A stretch of 60,878 nucleotides of DNA, from positions 1 through 60,878 of the forward strand of contig NZ_JAKEIP010000026.1 of the NCBI RefSeq assembly GCF_021474425.1, written 5' to 3'. The notes beneath the pieces are model-generated. The model made no database searches and was not told the DNA's origin. It saw only the letters and a list, made by a program, of their open reading frames with translations. The position numbers and the translations under genes were made by a program. This document shows, piece by piece, positions 30,478 to 39,080 of this stretch. Source of the DNA: Streptomyces muensis. Its GTDB lineage: Bacteria; Actinomycetota; Actinomycetes; Streptomycetales; Streptomycetaceae. Position 1 is the first letter of the stretch, and every line of letters begins with the position of its first letter.

Positions 30478-31694
30478 TCTCTGTCTCCTTCGGTCACGGG
30501 AAGCGTGGCGCGTACGACCCAGATCTTGCCGTCCGTCGAGTCCGGGTCGTCGACGGGACCGGCCTCGAACGCGCCGCCCAGCAGCTCGACCCGTTCCCGC
30601 ATCCCGACCAGCCCGGCGCCGGAGCCGGGCGCGCGCGGCCCGTCGCGGTCGCCGAAGGGGCTGGTCACGGTGACGGTGAGGCAGCCGTCCCTCCCCCACT
30701 GCCCGAAAGGCGTGGGAGGTGCCCCCATGGCGAGCGCGACCGTGACCCGGCCGGGGGAGGCGTGCTTGAGGGCGTTGGTCAGGGCCTCCTGGACGATGCG
30801 GTAGGCGGCGAGTTCGACGGGCGCGGGGACGTCGGCGGGCTCGGCGTCGAGGTGGACGTCGAGGCCGTTGACGCGGGCGCCCTCCACCAGCGCGTCGAGG
30901 CCGTCGAGCGTGGGCGCGGCGACCGGCTCGGTGTCGCCGCCGGCGTCCCGCAGGATGCCGATGAGCCGACGCATCTCGGCGAGCCCTTCGACGCTGTTCT
31001 CCCGGATGACCGAGAGCGCCTCCTGGGAGGTCTTCGGATCGTCGAGGGAGAGCGCGGCCGTGGAGTGGATGGCGATGGCGGAGAGATGGTTGGCCACCAT
31101 GTCGTGCAACTCCCGTGCCATACGGGCGCGTTCCGAGGTCACGGCCTGGGCGCGGTCCATCTCGGCGAGCAGCGCGGTCTGTTCGGCGCGCAGGCGGGCG
31201 GCCTCGGCGGCGTCACGGTGGTTGCGGACGATCCAGCCCGTGGAGGCGGGCGCGTACGCCACGACGCCGACGACCACACCGATCAGCAGCGCCTCCGGGA
31301 CACGCAGCACCGCGAACGGCACCAGTGTCCCGGCCACCGTGAGCAGACCGGTGATCCACTGGATGCGGCGGGCCGAGGCGAGCGGGCCGTACAGCACGGC
31401 CGCGTAGACGATGTCGGTGAACATCAGGAGCGTGGCCAGGCTGCCCTGGGTGAAGACGTCCGCGCAGATCGCGAGCGTGCCGATCAGCAGGGCCGCGCGG
31501 GGCGCCGCCCGGCGCAGCAGCTCGCAGCCCGCCATCACGGTGAGCGGCACCAGCATCGGCCAGGGGCCGTCGAAGAGCGTGATCGGGTCCTTGGCGGTCC
31601 GCGTGCCCAGGCCGATGCCCACCAGCAGCAGGCCGCCGAGCAGCCCGCCGATGGCGATGTACACGTCGAAACGGTGCGGGCGGGGGAGGGCCAT
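30474..31694 (-). CDS. NarL-family sensor histidine kinase
   Basis: 406 aa. Five or six membrane segments in residues 10-150 and almost no extracellular domain. HisKA_3 dimerisation helix with phospho-His H197 in RMARELHDMVANHLSAI, then a HATPase_c domain. Between VALAM and CLTVTVTS the ATPase domain carries about 12 extra residues (GAPPTPFGQWGR) encoded by a palindromic repeat. ATG 31694 is preceded by GGATGGAG; the frame remains open 63 bp upstream. Confidence 0.9.
   Translation of the reverse strand: MALPRPHRFDVYIAIGGLLGGLLLVGIGLGTRTAKDPITLFDGPWPMLVPLTVMAGCELLRRAAPRAALLIGTLAICADVFTQGSLATLLMFTDIVYAAVLYGPLASARRIQWITGLLTVAGTLVPFAVLRVPEALLIGVVVGVVAYAPASTGWIVRNHRDAAEAARLRAEQTALLAEMDRAQAVTSERARMARELHDMVANHLSAIAIHSTAALSLDDPKTSQEALSVIRENSVEGLAEMRRLIGILRDAGGDTEPVAAPTLDGLDALVEGARVNGLDVHLDAEPADVPAPVELAAYRIVQEALTNALKHASPGRVTVALAMGAPPTPFGQWGRDGCLTVTVTSPFGDRDGPRAPGSGAGLVGMRERVELLGGAFEAGPVDDPDSTDGKIWVVRATLPVTEGDRE
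30689..30726 (-). repeat. Palindromic repeat element inside the sensor kinase gene
   Basis: CTCCCCCACTGCC, CGAAA, GGCGTGGGAG form a bulged hairpin flanked by GGTGCCCCC. It resembles a GC-rich palindrome I recall scattered in and between Streptomyces genes. Here it is in frame and lengthens the ATPase domain. Confidence 0.6.
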
Positions 31695-31846
31695 GACTCC
31701 ATCCAACACGGTGGCCGCGGCCGACGCCTGATTCCGCGGGAGGGTCCTGGACTGCATCTTTCGATGTACCGCGGTTTCGTCACCGCCGACGACGAAAGGG
31801 GCCGTGGCCGCCGGGAGCCTGGAAGGGTGACCGAAGGGAGCATGTC

Positions 31847-32425
31847 GTGATCGTCGCCCTCATCATCGCCTGCGAGGTGGGCTTCTGGGTGCTGCTGGCC
31901 CTGGGCCTGGCCGTCCGCTACCTGCTGAAGTGGCGCCGTACGAGTGTGGTGCTGCTGCTGTGCGAGCCGGTGCTGGAGCTGGTCCTGTTCGTGGCGACGG
32001 CGGTGGACCTGAAGAACGGCGCGGAGCCCGGCTGGGAGCACGGGCTGGCGGCGGTCTACATCGGCTACACCGTGGCGTACGGCCACTACACGATCCGCTG
32101 GCTGGACGGCCACGCGGCCCATCGCCTGGCCGGCGCGCCCCGCCCGCCCAAGCCGCCGCAGTACGGCATGGCACGGGCCCGGCACGAGGGCCGGCTGTGG
32201 CTGCGGACGCTGCTCGCGGCGGCGGTGGCCCTCGCCCTGCTCCAAGGGGCGATCTGGTACGTCGGGGACGGCGACACGTCGTCGCTGCGGTCGTTCCAGT
32301 GGGTGGCGTTGCGGGCGGCGGGGATTCATGGGCTGGTCGCGTTGGCGTACCTGATCTGGCCGAAGCAGCCCAAGGGCGAGCCCGCCGACAGCCCAGTGAC
32401 GGAGAAGGAGAAGGCCCGGGGCTAG
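31847..32425 (+). CDS. Small integral membrane protein of unknown function
   Basis: 192 aa with four predicted membrane segments: about 2-26, 35-52, 66-82 and 121-137, plus a weaker one near 155-172. Lys- and Pro-rich patches lie between helices 3 and 4 and at the C-terminus. No family is recognised beyond conservation in Streptomyces. GTG start; GAAGGGA upstream. It diverges from the sensor kinase gene across about 150 bp and could share a promoter region with it. It ends 4 bp from the adenosyltransferase gene, convergently. Confidence 0.7.
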   Translation: MIVALIIACEVGFWVLLALGLAVRYLLKWRRTSVVLLLCEPVLELVLFVATAVDLKNGAEPGWEHGLAAVYIGYTVAYGHYTIRWLDGHAAHRLAGAPRPPKPPQYGMARARHEGRLWLRTLLAAAVALALLQGAIWYVGDGDTSSLRSFQWVALRAAGIHGLVALAYLIWPKQPKGEPADSPVTEKEKARG

Positions 32426-32429
32426 GCGG

Positions 32430-33002
32430 CTAGCGTTCCCCGCCCGGCACCCACAGCACGTCCCCGATCTCCTTGTTCGCCGTCCTCGCCAGGATGAACA
32501 GCAGGTCGGACAGGCGGTTCAGGTACGTCGCCGTCAGGGGGTTCATCACCTCGCCGTGCACCTCCAGCGCGGCCCACGTGGAGCGCTCGGCCCGGCGTAC
32601 GACCGTGCAGGCCTGGTGCAGCAGGGCCGCGCCCGGGGTGCCGCCGGGGAGGATGAAGGAGCGCAGCTTCTCCAGTTCCTCCAGGAAGTGGTCGCAGTCG
32701 GCCTCCAGCTTGTCGATGTACGACTGCTCGACCCTGAGCGGCGGGAACTGAGGATTCTCCACCACCGGCGTCGACAGGTCCGCGCCCACGTCGAACAGGT
32801 CGTTCTGCACCCGGGTGAGGACCTTGACGACCTCCTCGTCGAGCCCGCCCAGCGCGATGGCCGTGCCGATCACCGCGTTCGCCTCGTTGGCGTCGGCGTA
32901 CGCCGAGATCCGCAGGTCGGTCTTGGCGACCCGGCTCATGTCGCCGAGGGCGGTGGTGCCCTGGTCGCCGGTCCTGGTGTAGATGCGCGTCAGATTGACC
33001 AT
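32430..33002 (-). CDS. Cob(I)alamin adenosyltransferase (PduO type)
   Basis: 190 aa. Transfers the adenosyl group of ATP to cob(I)alamin, making coenzyme B12 for mutases. N-terminal IYTRTGDQGTTALGD is the ATP-binding signature; VQNDLFDVGADLSTP, FILPGG and RRAERS are also conserved. It is the neighbour of DUF2550 in mycobacteria too. In this window it fits with methylmalonyl-CoA epimerase and MeaB, which serve B12-dependent methylmalonyl-CoA mutase. No cobalamin riboswitch was seen upstream. Confidence 0.95.
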   Translation of the reverse strand: MVNLTRIYTRTGDQGTTALGDMSRVAKTDLRISAYADANEANAVIGTAIALGGLDEEVVKVLTRVQNDLFDVGADLSTPVVENPQFPPLRVEQSYIDKLEADCDHFLEELEKLRSFILPGGTPGAALLHQACTVVRRAERSTWAALEVHGEVMNPLTATYLNRLSDLLFILARTANKEIGDVLWVPGGER

Positions 33003-33015
33003 GTGACCAGCGTAG

Positions 33016-33575
33016 TTACGCTCCGGCGGTTCGGAACACGCGTGTGCCCACCGTCACGGCCAGTGCGGCGAACGCGACGGCGACCAGGACGCCGTACAGC
33101 ATGTGCGTCGTCGCGTACGAGCCGACGTAGGCGTCCCGCACCGCGTCCACCAGATAGCGGAACGGGATGAAGTGGGACAGCACGTCCAGCCATCGCGGCC
33201 CCAGCGTCATCGGCAGCATTAGGCCCGACAGCAGCATCATCGGCATCGTCATGGCGTTGATCGCCGGCCCGAACTCCTGCGGAGTGCGGACCTTCATCGC
33301 GAGCGCGTACGACAGGGAGGCCAGCGACAGCCGTTCTCGATGATGATCGTGAAGCCGGCGAACGACGCCCCGAACAGCCCGAGTTGGAGCAGCAGAACGG
33401 GCACCAGCACCTGCCACGAGCTGCCCTCCCCGCCCAGCGGCAGATCCGTCAGCAGCGGACCGAAGAACAGCAGGTACAGCAGCGGCATCAGGACGCCGAA
33501 GAACAGGGCGAAGCGGGAGCGGAGGGTCTTGCGGGCGTAGCGGCCGTAGATGAGGGCCGTGTCGTGCAGCAGCAT
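33016..33575 (-). pseudogene. Disrupted ABC-2 (DrrB-like) exporter permease
   Basis: The N-terminal 80 residues (RYARKTLRSRFALFFGVLMP to FTIIIENG) and the C-terminal 105 (SLASLSYALAMKVRTPQEFGPAINAM to the stop TAA) are clearly of one permease. Near 33330 the two lie in different frames, and an estimated 60-70 residues of the middle (normally following IIENRYG) are missing. Reading from ATG 33575 gives a product that ends after PPCRTRSR. Either a real deletion with frameshift or an assembly gap. Confidence 0.85.
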
Positions 33576-33587
33576 CTCGTGGGATTC

Positions 33588-34175
33588 CTATACGGCTACG
33601 GGGGCGGCGTCGGCCGGGGCGGGGCCGCGGCCGGTGATGGCGAGGCAGGTGTCCTGGAGGGTCGCGTCGATGGAGCCGCCGTACCGGAGCTTCAGCGTGC
33701 TCGGGGTGCCCTCCGCGACGATCGTGCCCTTGTCCACGACCACCAGTCGGTCGGAGAGGGCGTCGGCCTCGTCCAGGTAGTGCGTGGTGAGGAAGACGGT
33801 CGTGCGGTACTCGTCGCGCAGCCGCCGGATCAGGTCCCACAGGTCGGCCCGGCTGCCGGGGTCCAGTCCCGTCGTCGGCTCGTCGAGGAACAGCACCTTC
33901 GGGCGGTGTGTGAGCGCCATCGCGATGTCGAGGCGCCGACGCTGGCCCCCGGAGAGGGCACCCGCCTTGCGGTCCAGCAGGTCGGTCAGGCCCAGGTCGC
34001 GGGCCAACTCCTCGGCGCGCTCGGTAGTGAGATCGCAGCCCGCCACGGTGGCCGCGCCTCCGGTGGGCGCCAGCAGGGTCGTCAGCATCCGCAGGGTCGT
34101 GGTCTTGCCGGCCCCGTTCGGGCCGAGGAAGCCGAGGATCTCGCCCTCCCGGACGGTGAGGTCGATCGCACGGTG
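33588..34175 (-). pseudogene. Truncated ABC exporter ATPase (DrrA-like)
   Basis: Walker A (GFLGPNGAGKTTTLRM), signature ALSGGQRRRLDIAMAL, Walker B VLFLDEPTTGLD and the H-loop are readable. After VAGCDLTTE the sequence jumps to RAEELARDLGL, so about 45 residues with the Q-loop are missing in frame. The 5' end is also missing: homology stops at HRAIDLTVREG and no start codon with the expected N-terminal strand is present. ATG 34088 lies after the P-loop, so no functional ATPase can be made. Confidence 0.8.
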
Positions 34176-34239
34176 CCCTGGCGGGCTGCCTGAGCAGTGG
34201 GCTGGCCCCCGGATCTGGTTCTCCCGCCGGAGGCATGCT

Positions 34240-34675
34240 CCGCCGACGTGTCCGGGTGCGCGGCCGGGCGGCGGGGAGGTCGGCCGCCCGGGCCGTGCTG
34301 CGCGAGCTGCGCGCCGAGGTCGAGGTCGTCTCGCCCCGGGTCGGGCTCATGGAGGGCTACGACCGCTTCATGCGCTGCATCCAGGACGCGCCGCCGCTGC
34401 GCTCACGGCTGTGGAGCATGCAGCAGGAGATCCACGACCACCTGGAGTCGACCCTGCGCGAGGAGGTCGGCGCGGACGCCGCGGACCCGCTGCCGGGGCT
34501 GATCGCCGGTCAGATCGCCTGGATCCACCAAGCGGTGTTCGTCCGCATCGGGCGCGAGACGGTCGCCGGGCGCAATCCGGGCAAAGTGTCACGAGAGATG
34601 CTCGTGCTTCTCGACGAGATCGAGGAGCTGTTGAGCGAGAAGGTGCTCAACTACGCCGTCCGGGGCGCTCAGTGA
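34240..34675 (+). pseudogene. TetR-family regulator lacking its DNA-binding domain
   Basis: About 140 residues match the ligand-binding helices and C-terminus of a TetR regulator (RAVLRELRAEV, LMEGYDRFMRCIQDAPPLRSRLW). The first 60-70 residues with the helix-turn-helix are absent. The break coincides with loss of the 5' end of the divergent ATPase gene, so one deletion of the shared promoter region explains both. ATG 34235 could start the remnant. Confidence 0.75.
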
Positions 34676-34811
34676 CCCGTGCCGGTGTGATGTCCGTCAG
34701 ATGAGACGTGACTCGCGTTACTAACCGGTCACACAGTCCCTCACGAGCGCTAAGGTCCGCCGAAGAGCAACGTAAACAGGGTGTAAGGCGTTTCAAAGGG
34801 GAGTCGCAACA

Positions 34812-35660
34812 GTGGCACGGAAGCTTGCCGTCATCGGCGCCGGCTTGATGGGTTCCGGGATCGCCCAGGTCTCCGCTCAGGCGGGCTGGGACGTCGTCCT
34901 GCGGGACGTCACCGACGAGGCTCTCACGCGTGGCACCGACGGCATCAAGGCGTCGTACGACAAGTTCGTCAGCAAGGGCAAGCTGGAGGCGCACGACGCC
35001 GACGCCGCCCTCGCCCGTATCACCGCGACCACCGACCTGGACGCCGCCGCCGACGCGGATGTCGTCATCGAGGCCGTCTTCGAGAAGCTCGAGGTCAAGC
35101 ACGAGATCTTCCGCACGCTCGACAAGATCGTGCGCGAGGACGCCGTGCTCGCCTCCAACACCTCCGCGATCCCGATCACCAAGATCGCGGCGGCCACCGA
35201 GCACCCCGAGCGGGTCGTCGGCGTCCACTTCTTCTCGCCGGTGCCGATGATGCAGCTCGTCGAACTCGTCCGCGGCTACAAGACGAGCGACGAAACCCTC
35301 GCCACCGCGCGGGAGTTCGCCGAGTCCGTCGGCAAGACCTGCATCGTCGTCAACCGGGACGTGGCGGGGTTCGTGACCACCCGGCTCATCTCCGCCCTCG
35401 TCGTCGAGGCCACCAAGCTCTACGAGTCGGGCGTCGCCACCGCCGAGGACATCGACCTCGCCTGCAAGCTGGGCTTCGGTCACGCCATGGGCCCGCTCGC
35501 CACGGCCGACCTCACCGGCGTCGACATCCTGCTGCACGCCACCAGCAACATCTACACCGAGTCCCAGGACGAGAAGTTCGCCCCGCCGGAGCTGATGCGC
35601 CGGATGGTGGACGCGGGTGACATCGGCCGCAAGAGCGGGCAAGGCTTTTACAGCTACTGA
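34812..35660 (+). CDS. 3-Hydroxybutyryl-CoA dehydrogenase
   Basis: 282 aa, NAD(P)-dependent interconversion of acetoacetyl-CoA and 3-hydroxybutyryl-CoA. Rossmann motif VIGAGLMGSGIAQV (8-20), catalytic H139 in VGVHFFSPVPMMQLVE, and the dimerisation region NRDVAGFVTTRL. It may work with the thiolase at 52070 in butyryl/ethylmalonyl-CoA or polyhydroxybutyrate metabolism. GTG start with AAGGGGAG upstream. TAAGGT at 34751 is a candidate -10, and TTACTAACCGGTCAC (34718-34732) may be an operator. Confidence 0.93.
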   Translation: MARKLAVIGAGLMGSGIAQVSAQAGWDVVLRDVTDEALTRGTDGIKASYDKFVSKGKLEAHDADAALARITATTDLDAAADADVVIEAVFEKLEVKHEIFRTLDKIVREDAVLASNTSAIPITKIAAATEHPERVVGVHFFSPVPMMQLVELVRGYKTSDETLATAREFAESVGKTCIVVNRDVAGFVTTRLISALVVEATKLYESGVATAEDIDLACKLGFGHAMGPLATADLTGVDILLHATSNIYTESQDEKFAPPELMRRMVDAGDIGRKSGQGFYSY

Positions 35661-35736
35661 GGTTTCGTAGACCACCGCACAGCCCCCACGCCCATCACGC
35701 GATGGGGTGAATTCGGTATCGGTTCGCTTACAGACG

Positions 35737-35771
35737 GCAACCTCTGACCGCTCAACGCAGTCAGAGGTTGC
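35737..35771 (+). terminator. Perfect 12-bp hairpin after the hydroxybutyryl-CoA dehydrogenase gene
   Basis: GCAACCTCTGAC (35737-35748) and GTCAGAGGTTGC (35760-35771) with an 11-base loop. No T tract; it may still terminate or protect the upstream mRNA. Confidence 0.5.
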
Positions 35772-35866
35772 ATCACCGGCCACAGCGAAGACTCATAGCG
35801 AACACAGGCACAGGAACAGCACAGGCAACGCATCGCGGAGCACCAACGCACGCTTGGGGAGCGCAT

Positions 35867-36190
35867 ATGCACATCAGGGGCGACCACGCCGAACTGGTCG
35901 TCGGGGGCGTCCTCGACGTCCGCAGCGCGGCGGACGCCCGTACGGTCCTGCACTCGGCCGTCGACGACGGAGTCGGCGATCTGGTGCTCGACCTGTCCGA
36001 GCTGGACTCCTGGGACGCCACCGGACTCGGGGTGATCATGGGGGCCCACCGGCGGGCCGGCCGCTGCGGCCGACGCCTGGTGCTGCGCGGCGTGCCGCCG
36101 CAGATGCAGCGCCTGCTGGTGGCCACCCGGCTGCACCGGATCCTGGCGATCGAGGGTGGCATCGGGGTGGAGTCCCTGCCTCGGGTGTGA
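35867..36190 (+). CDS. STAS-domain anti-anti-sigma-factor-like protein
   Basis: 107 aa, a single STAS domain of the SpoIIAA/BldG type. GGVLDVRSAADARTVL and LVLDLSELDSWDATGLGVIMG match the family. The phosphorylation motif, usually DSSGLG or DSTGLG, reads DATGLG, so Thr52 would be the phosphorylated residue. These proteins bind anti-sigma kinases when unphosphorylated. No anti-sigma or sigma gene is adjacent. ATG 35867 with GGGGAG upstream. Confidence 0.85.
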   Translation: MHIRGDHAELVVGGVLDVRSAADARTVLHSAVDDGVGDLVLDLSELDSWDATGLGVIMGAHRRAGRCGRRLVLRGVPPQMQRLLVATRLHRILAIEGGIGVESLPRV

Positions 36191-36452
36191 CACCCGGCAC
36201 GGGTGGGGCGGGACAGTCGGGCGTTCCGGTTGCGAAGGGCACGTCACGCACAATCCTCACGAGACTGTGATGTCTCGGACGGCGCGGCACCCCGGTCTGT
36301 CGTAGATACTGTGCAAAGGTTTAGGGTTCGGCTGCCCGCTGCCCAGACAAACCCTTCTCAGCGGGCCCGGACCAGAAGCGACAGCGCGGTGTGCAGCAAG
36401 GCCGGGAGGGGCTTGGCTTACGCACACGACGCTTTTGGGGGGCTTGAAACCT

Positions 36453-38996
36453 ATGGACCCGAACAACCGGGGACCCGAGGAGTACGGCCATGACGGTGAC
36501 GGCCAGTCGTCGCGCCATCGCCCGCCCAGGGACCCCCTCACACCCGACTTCGGACAGCACACGCCCGCACTCGCCCGCACGGTGCAGCTGGTCTCGGGCG
36601 ACTTCCTGCTCACCGTCAACCCCGTCGACGGCAGCGAGATCGAGGTCTGCCCGCCGGCGGAGCGGCCCTCGCGGCCCGAGAAGCTGACCCCGGCCGAACG
36701 CGCCGAGGTCGACCGCGCCGCCAAGCCGCCCGTCCCACCCGGCCCGACCCGTCCCGCCGAGCCGCTGCTGGCCCGCCAGGACGAGCGCGAACAGCTGGTA
36801 CGGATGCTCGCCCGCGGCCGCTCCGTACGCCTGGTCGGCGCCCCGGGAGCCGGCCGCACCAGCCTCCTCGACCTCGTCGCCGAGGACTGCTCGGACCTCG
36901 CCCCCGACGGCGTGGTCCGGCTCACCGGCTACCACCGCACCCCGGACGATCTGCTGTACGACCTCTTCTACGCCGTCTACAGCGCACCCCTGCACCGCCC
37001 GGATCAGGACGAACTGCTCGGCTTCGTGCGTGAGATCGGCGCGGTCGTCGTCCTGGACGACATCGAGTTCGGCGGCGCCGCCCTCGACGAGCTGCTGGAC
37101 GCGACCCCCGAGTGCGCGTTCCTGCTCGGCGTCACGCCCGACGTGCCCGCGCCGTCCGCCGACTCCGGCATCGAGGAGGTCGCCCTCAGCGGGTTCGACC
37201 GGGCCGCGAGCGTCGAGCTCCTGGAGCGCCAGGTCGGCCGGGTCCTCACCGAGGACGAGGCGAACTGGGCGGGCGACTTGTGGTTCGAGTCGGAGGGCCT
37301 GCCCCTCAGGTTCGTCCAGGCCGGCGCCCTGCTGCGGCAGCGGGACCGGCTACGGGCCGGCGCCGACGCGGTCGACGAGTACGGCGTCTTCGAGGACACC
37401 CCGCCACCGGCCGACGCCCCGTTCGACGCGCCCTTCGACGGGGCGTACGGCGGCGAGGGCCGCGGCGAGGACACGCCCCTGCCCTCCCTCGGCGAGGCGG
37501 CCGGCCCCGCGCCGCTGCTGGCCTCACGGCTCAGCGCCTCGGCCCGCAGCGCCCTGAGGTTCGCCGTCGCCCTCGGCGGCGAGGTGCCGCACCAGGCGCA
37601 TCTGCCCGCGCTGGTCGGCGACACCCACGCGGACGCCGCGCTGGGCGAGCTCGCCGACTGCGGTCTTGTCTCGCCGGTCGGCTCCCGCTACCGGCTGGCC
37701 GCCGGTGTGCAGGCCCAGCTGGAGGCCGCCGGATACGCCGAGGACGTCCAGGACAACGCCCTCACCGCCGCCCAGCACTACGCCTGGTGGGCCGGCCACC
37801 CCTCGGTCACCCCGGAGCGCGTGTGCGCCGAGGCCGACGCCGTGCTCGCCGCCCTCGGCGTGCTCGTGCCGGGTACGACCGCGCCCGCCGAGGGAGAGGA
37901 GAGCCCGTCCGTGCAGCTCGCCCGCACGGCGGGACCCGCGTTCGCGGCCGGGCTGCACTGGAGCGCCTGGGAGCGGGCGCTGCGGGCCGGCGCCGAGGCC
38001 GCCCGCCTGGCCGGTGACGTCACCGAACAGGCCTACTTCCACCACGAGTTGGGCATCCTCGCGCTCTGCGGCGGCCGGCTGGACCGGGCCCGCGCCGAGT
38101 TGGAGACCTCCATCGGCCTGCGCGGCGCCCTCGCCGACAAGCGCGGCACCGTCGCCGGCCGCCGCGCCCTCGCACTGGTCTCGGACCGCTCCGGCACGAC
38201 GCCGGGCGTGGCCGCGTTCGGCGCGACGGCGGGGGAGGAGGTGCCGGACGCGCGGTACGAGGAGTCGCAGTCGCCGCCCGGAGGCGTACCGGCCGCCGCG
38301 TTCCCGCCGCCGGGCGGGGACGCCACGACCCTGGTCACCCACCAGGCCTCCTCGCCGTCGTCGGCGGCCTCGCACAAGGGCCGCGGCGGCGTCCGGAACT
38401 TCGCACGCCGCAACCTCGTCGCCGCCGGCGCGGGCGCGCTGCTCGTCGCGGTGCTCGGCACGGTGGTGACCCTCGGCGCGACCTCTGACAACGATCCGGG
38501 CGACCCGTCCACCCAGGTCGGCGTCAATCCGTCCGCCAGCCAGGGCATCGGCGACGACAGCATCGGCGCGGACAAGGTGGAGGGCGACGACGGCAAGTCC
38601 TCCGGCGACACGGGCACGGCGACCAGCCGGCCGACGGATCCGGGGCCCGACGGCACCCCCGGCACGTCGGACGACCCGACGCCGACGGGCGGTGCCACGG
38701 AGCCGTCGGACGACCCAAGCGGTACGAACAGTTCCGGCGGCGGTACGACGAGTTCTCCGACGAAGCCGACATCGAAGCCGTCGTCCTCGTCACCGACACC
38801 GACTCCCACGCCGACCCCGACACCGACTCCCACGCCGACTCCGACTCCGACTCCGACGCCAACCCCGACGCCCACACCGTCCACCTCGGACTCGGCCAGC
38901 GGCCCGGCGAGCTCCAGTGCCCCTGCGAGCAGTTCGGCCAGCGCACCGGAGACGAGTGAGGCAGGCTCACCGAGCAGCTCGGACGCTGTGATCTGA
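36453..38996 (+). CDS. Large STAND-like ATPase with C-terminal membrane segment and Thr-Pro tail
   Basis: 847 aa. A P-loop lies at 129-137 (GAPGAGRTS), with Arg instead of the usual Lys, followed by a Walker-B-like AVVVLDDIEFG. The layout resembles an AAA/STAND regulatory ATPase with helical, TPR-like regions (about 440-590). A hydrophobic segment (about 655-680, LVAAGAGALLVAVLGTVVTLGA) precedes a 170-residue Ser/Thr/Pro tail with about 14 Thr-Pro pairs. Topology suggests a cytoplasmic ATPase with a tail outside the membrane. Start ATG 36453; TTG 36435 is also possible. Function unknown. Confidence 0.75.
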   Translation: MDPNNRGPEEYGHDGDGQSSRHRPPRDPLTPDFGQHTPALARTVQLVSGDFLLTVNPVDGSEIEVCPPAERPSRPEKLTPAERAEVDRAAKPPVPPGPTRPAEPLLARQDEREQLVRMLARGRSVRLVGAPGAGRTSLLDLVAEDCSDLAPDGVVRLTGYHRTPDDLLYDLFYAVYSAPLHRPDQDELLGFVREIGAVVVLDDIEFGGAALDELLDATPECAFLLGVTPDVPAPSADSGIEEVALSGFDRAASVELLERQVGRVLTEDEANWAGDLWFESEGLPLRFVQAGALLRQRDRLRAGADAVDEYGVFEDTPPPADAPFDAPFDGAYGGEGRGEDTPLPSLGEAAGPAPLLASRLSASARSALRFAVALGGEVPHQAHLPALVGDTHADAALGELADCGLVSPVGSRYRLAAGVQAQLEAAGYAEDVQDNALTAAQHYAWWAGHPSVTPERVCAEADAVLAALGVLVPGTTAPAEGEESPSVQLARTAGPAFAAGLHWSAWERALRAGAEAARLAGDVTEQAYFHHELGILALCGGRLDRARAELETSIGLRGALADKRGTVAGRRALALVSDRSGTTPGVAAFGATAGEEVPDARYEESQSPPGGVPAAAFPPPGGDATTLVTHQASSPSSAASHKGRGGVRNFARRNLVAAGAGALLVAVLGTVVTLGATSDNDPGDPSTQVGVNPSASQGIGDDSIGADKVEGDDGKSSGDTGTATSRPTDPGPDGTPGTSDDPTPTGGATEPSDDPSGTNSSGGGTTSSPTKPTSKPSSSSPTPTPTPTPTPTPTPTPTPTPTPTPTPTPSTSDSASGPASSSAPASSSASAPETSEAGSPSSSDAVI
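38794..38879 (+). repeat. Hexanucleotide tandem repeat coding Thr-Pro
   Basis: About 14 units of a degenerate six-base repeat (CCGACT/CCGACA/CCCACG variants) code for alternating Thr and Pro in the tail of the preceding ATPase. The unit keeps the frame when gained or lost, so length is likely to vary between strains. Confidence 0.85.
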
Positions 38997-39012
38997 GCAC
39001 TGATCAAGACAA

Positions 39013-39045
39013 GAGGGCCGGGTCCGTTCAACGGACCCGGCCCTC
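39013..39045. terminator. Bidirectional terminator between the ATPase gene and nucS
   Basis: GAGGGCCGGGTCCGT (39013-39027) and ACGGACCCGGCCCTC (39031-39045) form a perfect 15-bp stem with a 3-base loop between two convergent genes. Confidence 0.85.
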
Positions 39046-39080
39046 ACCGTCGTAGAACTGGAACTGCCGACCGCCGCGCG

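Noticed and set aside
33003..33015. Cobalamin riboswitch before the adenosyltransferase
   Set aside because: The upstream gene remnant ends 13 bp away, leaving no room for an aptamer.
38794..38879. CRISPR-like array
   Set aside because: Six-base repeats without unique spacers; coding Thr-Pro in a good frame.
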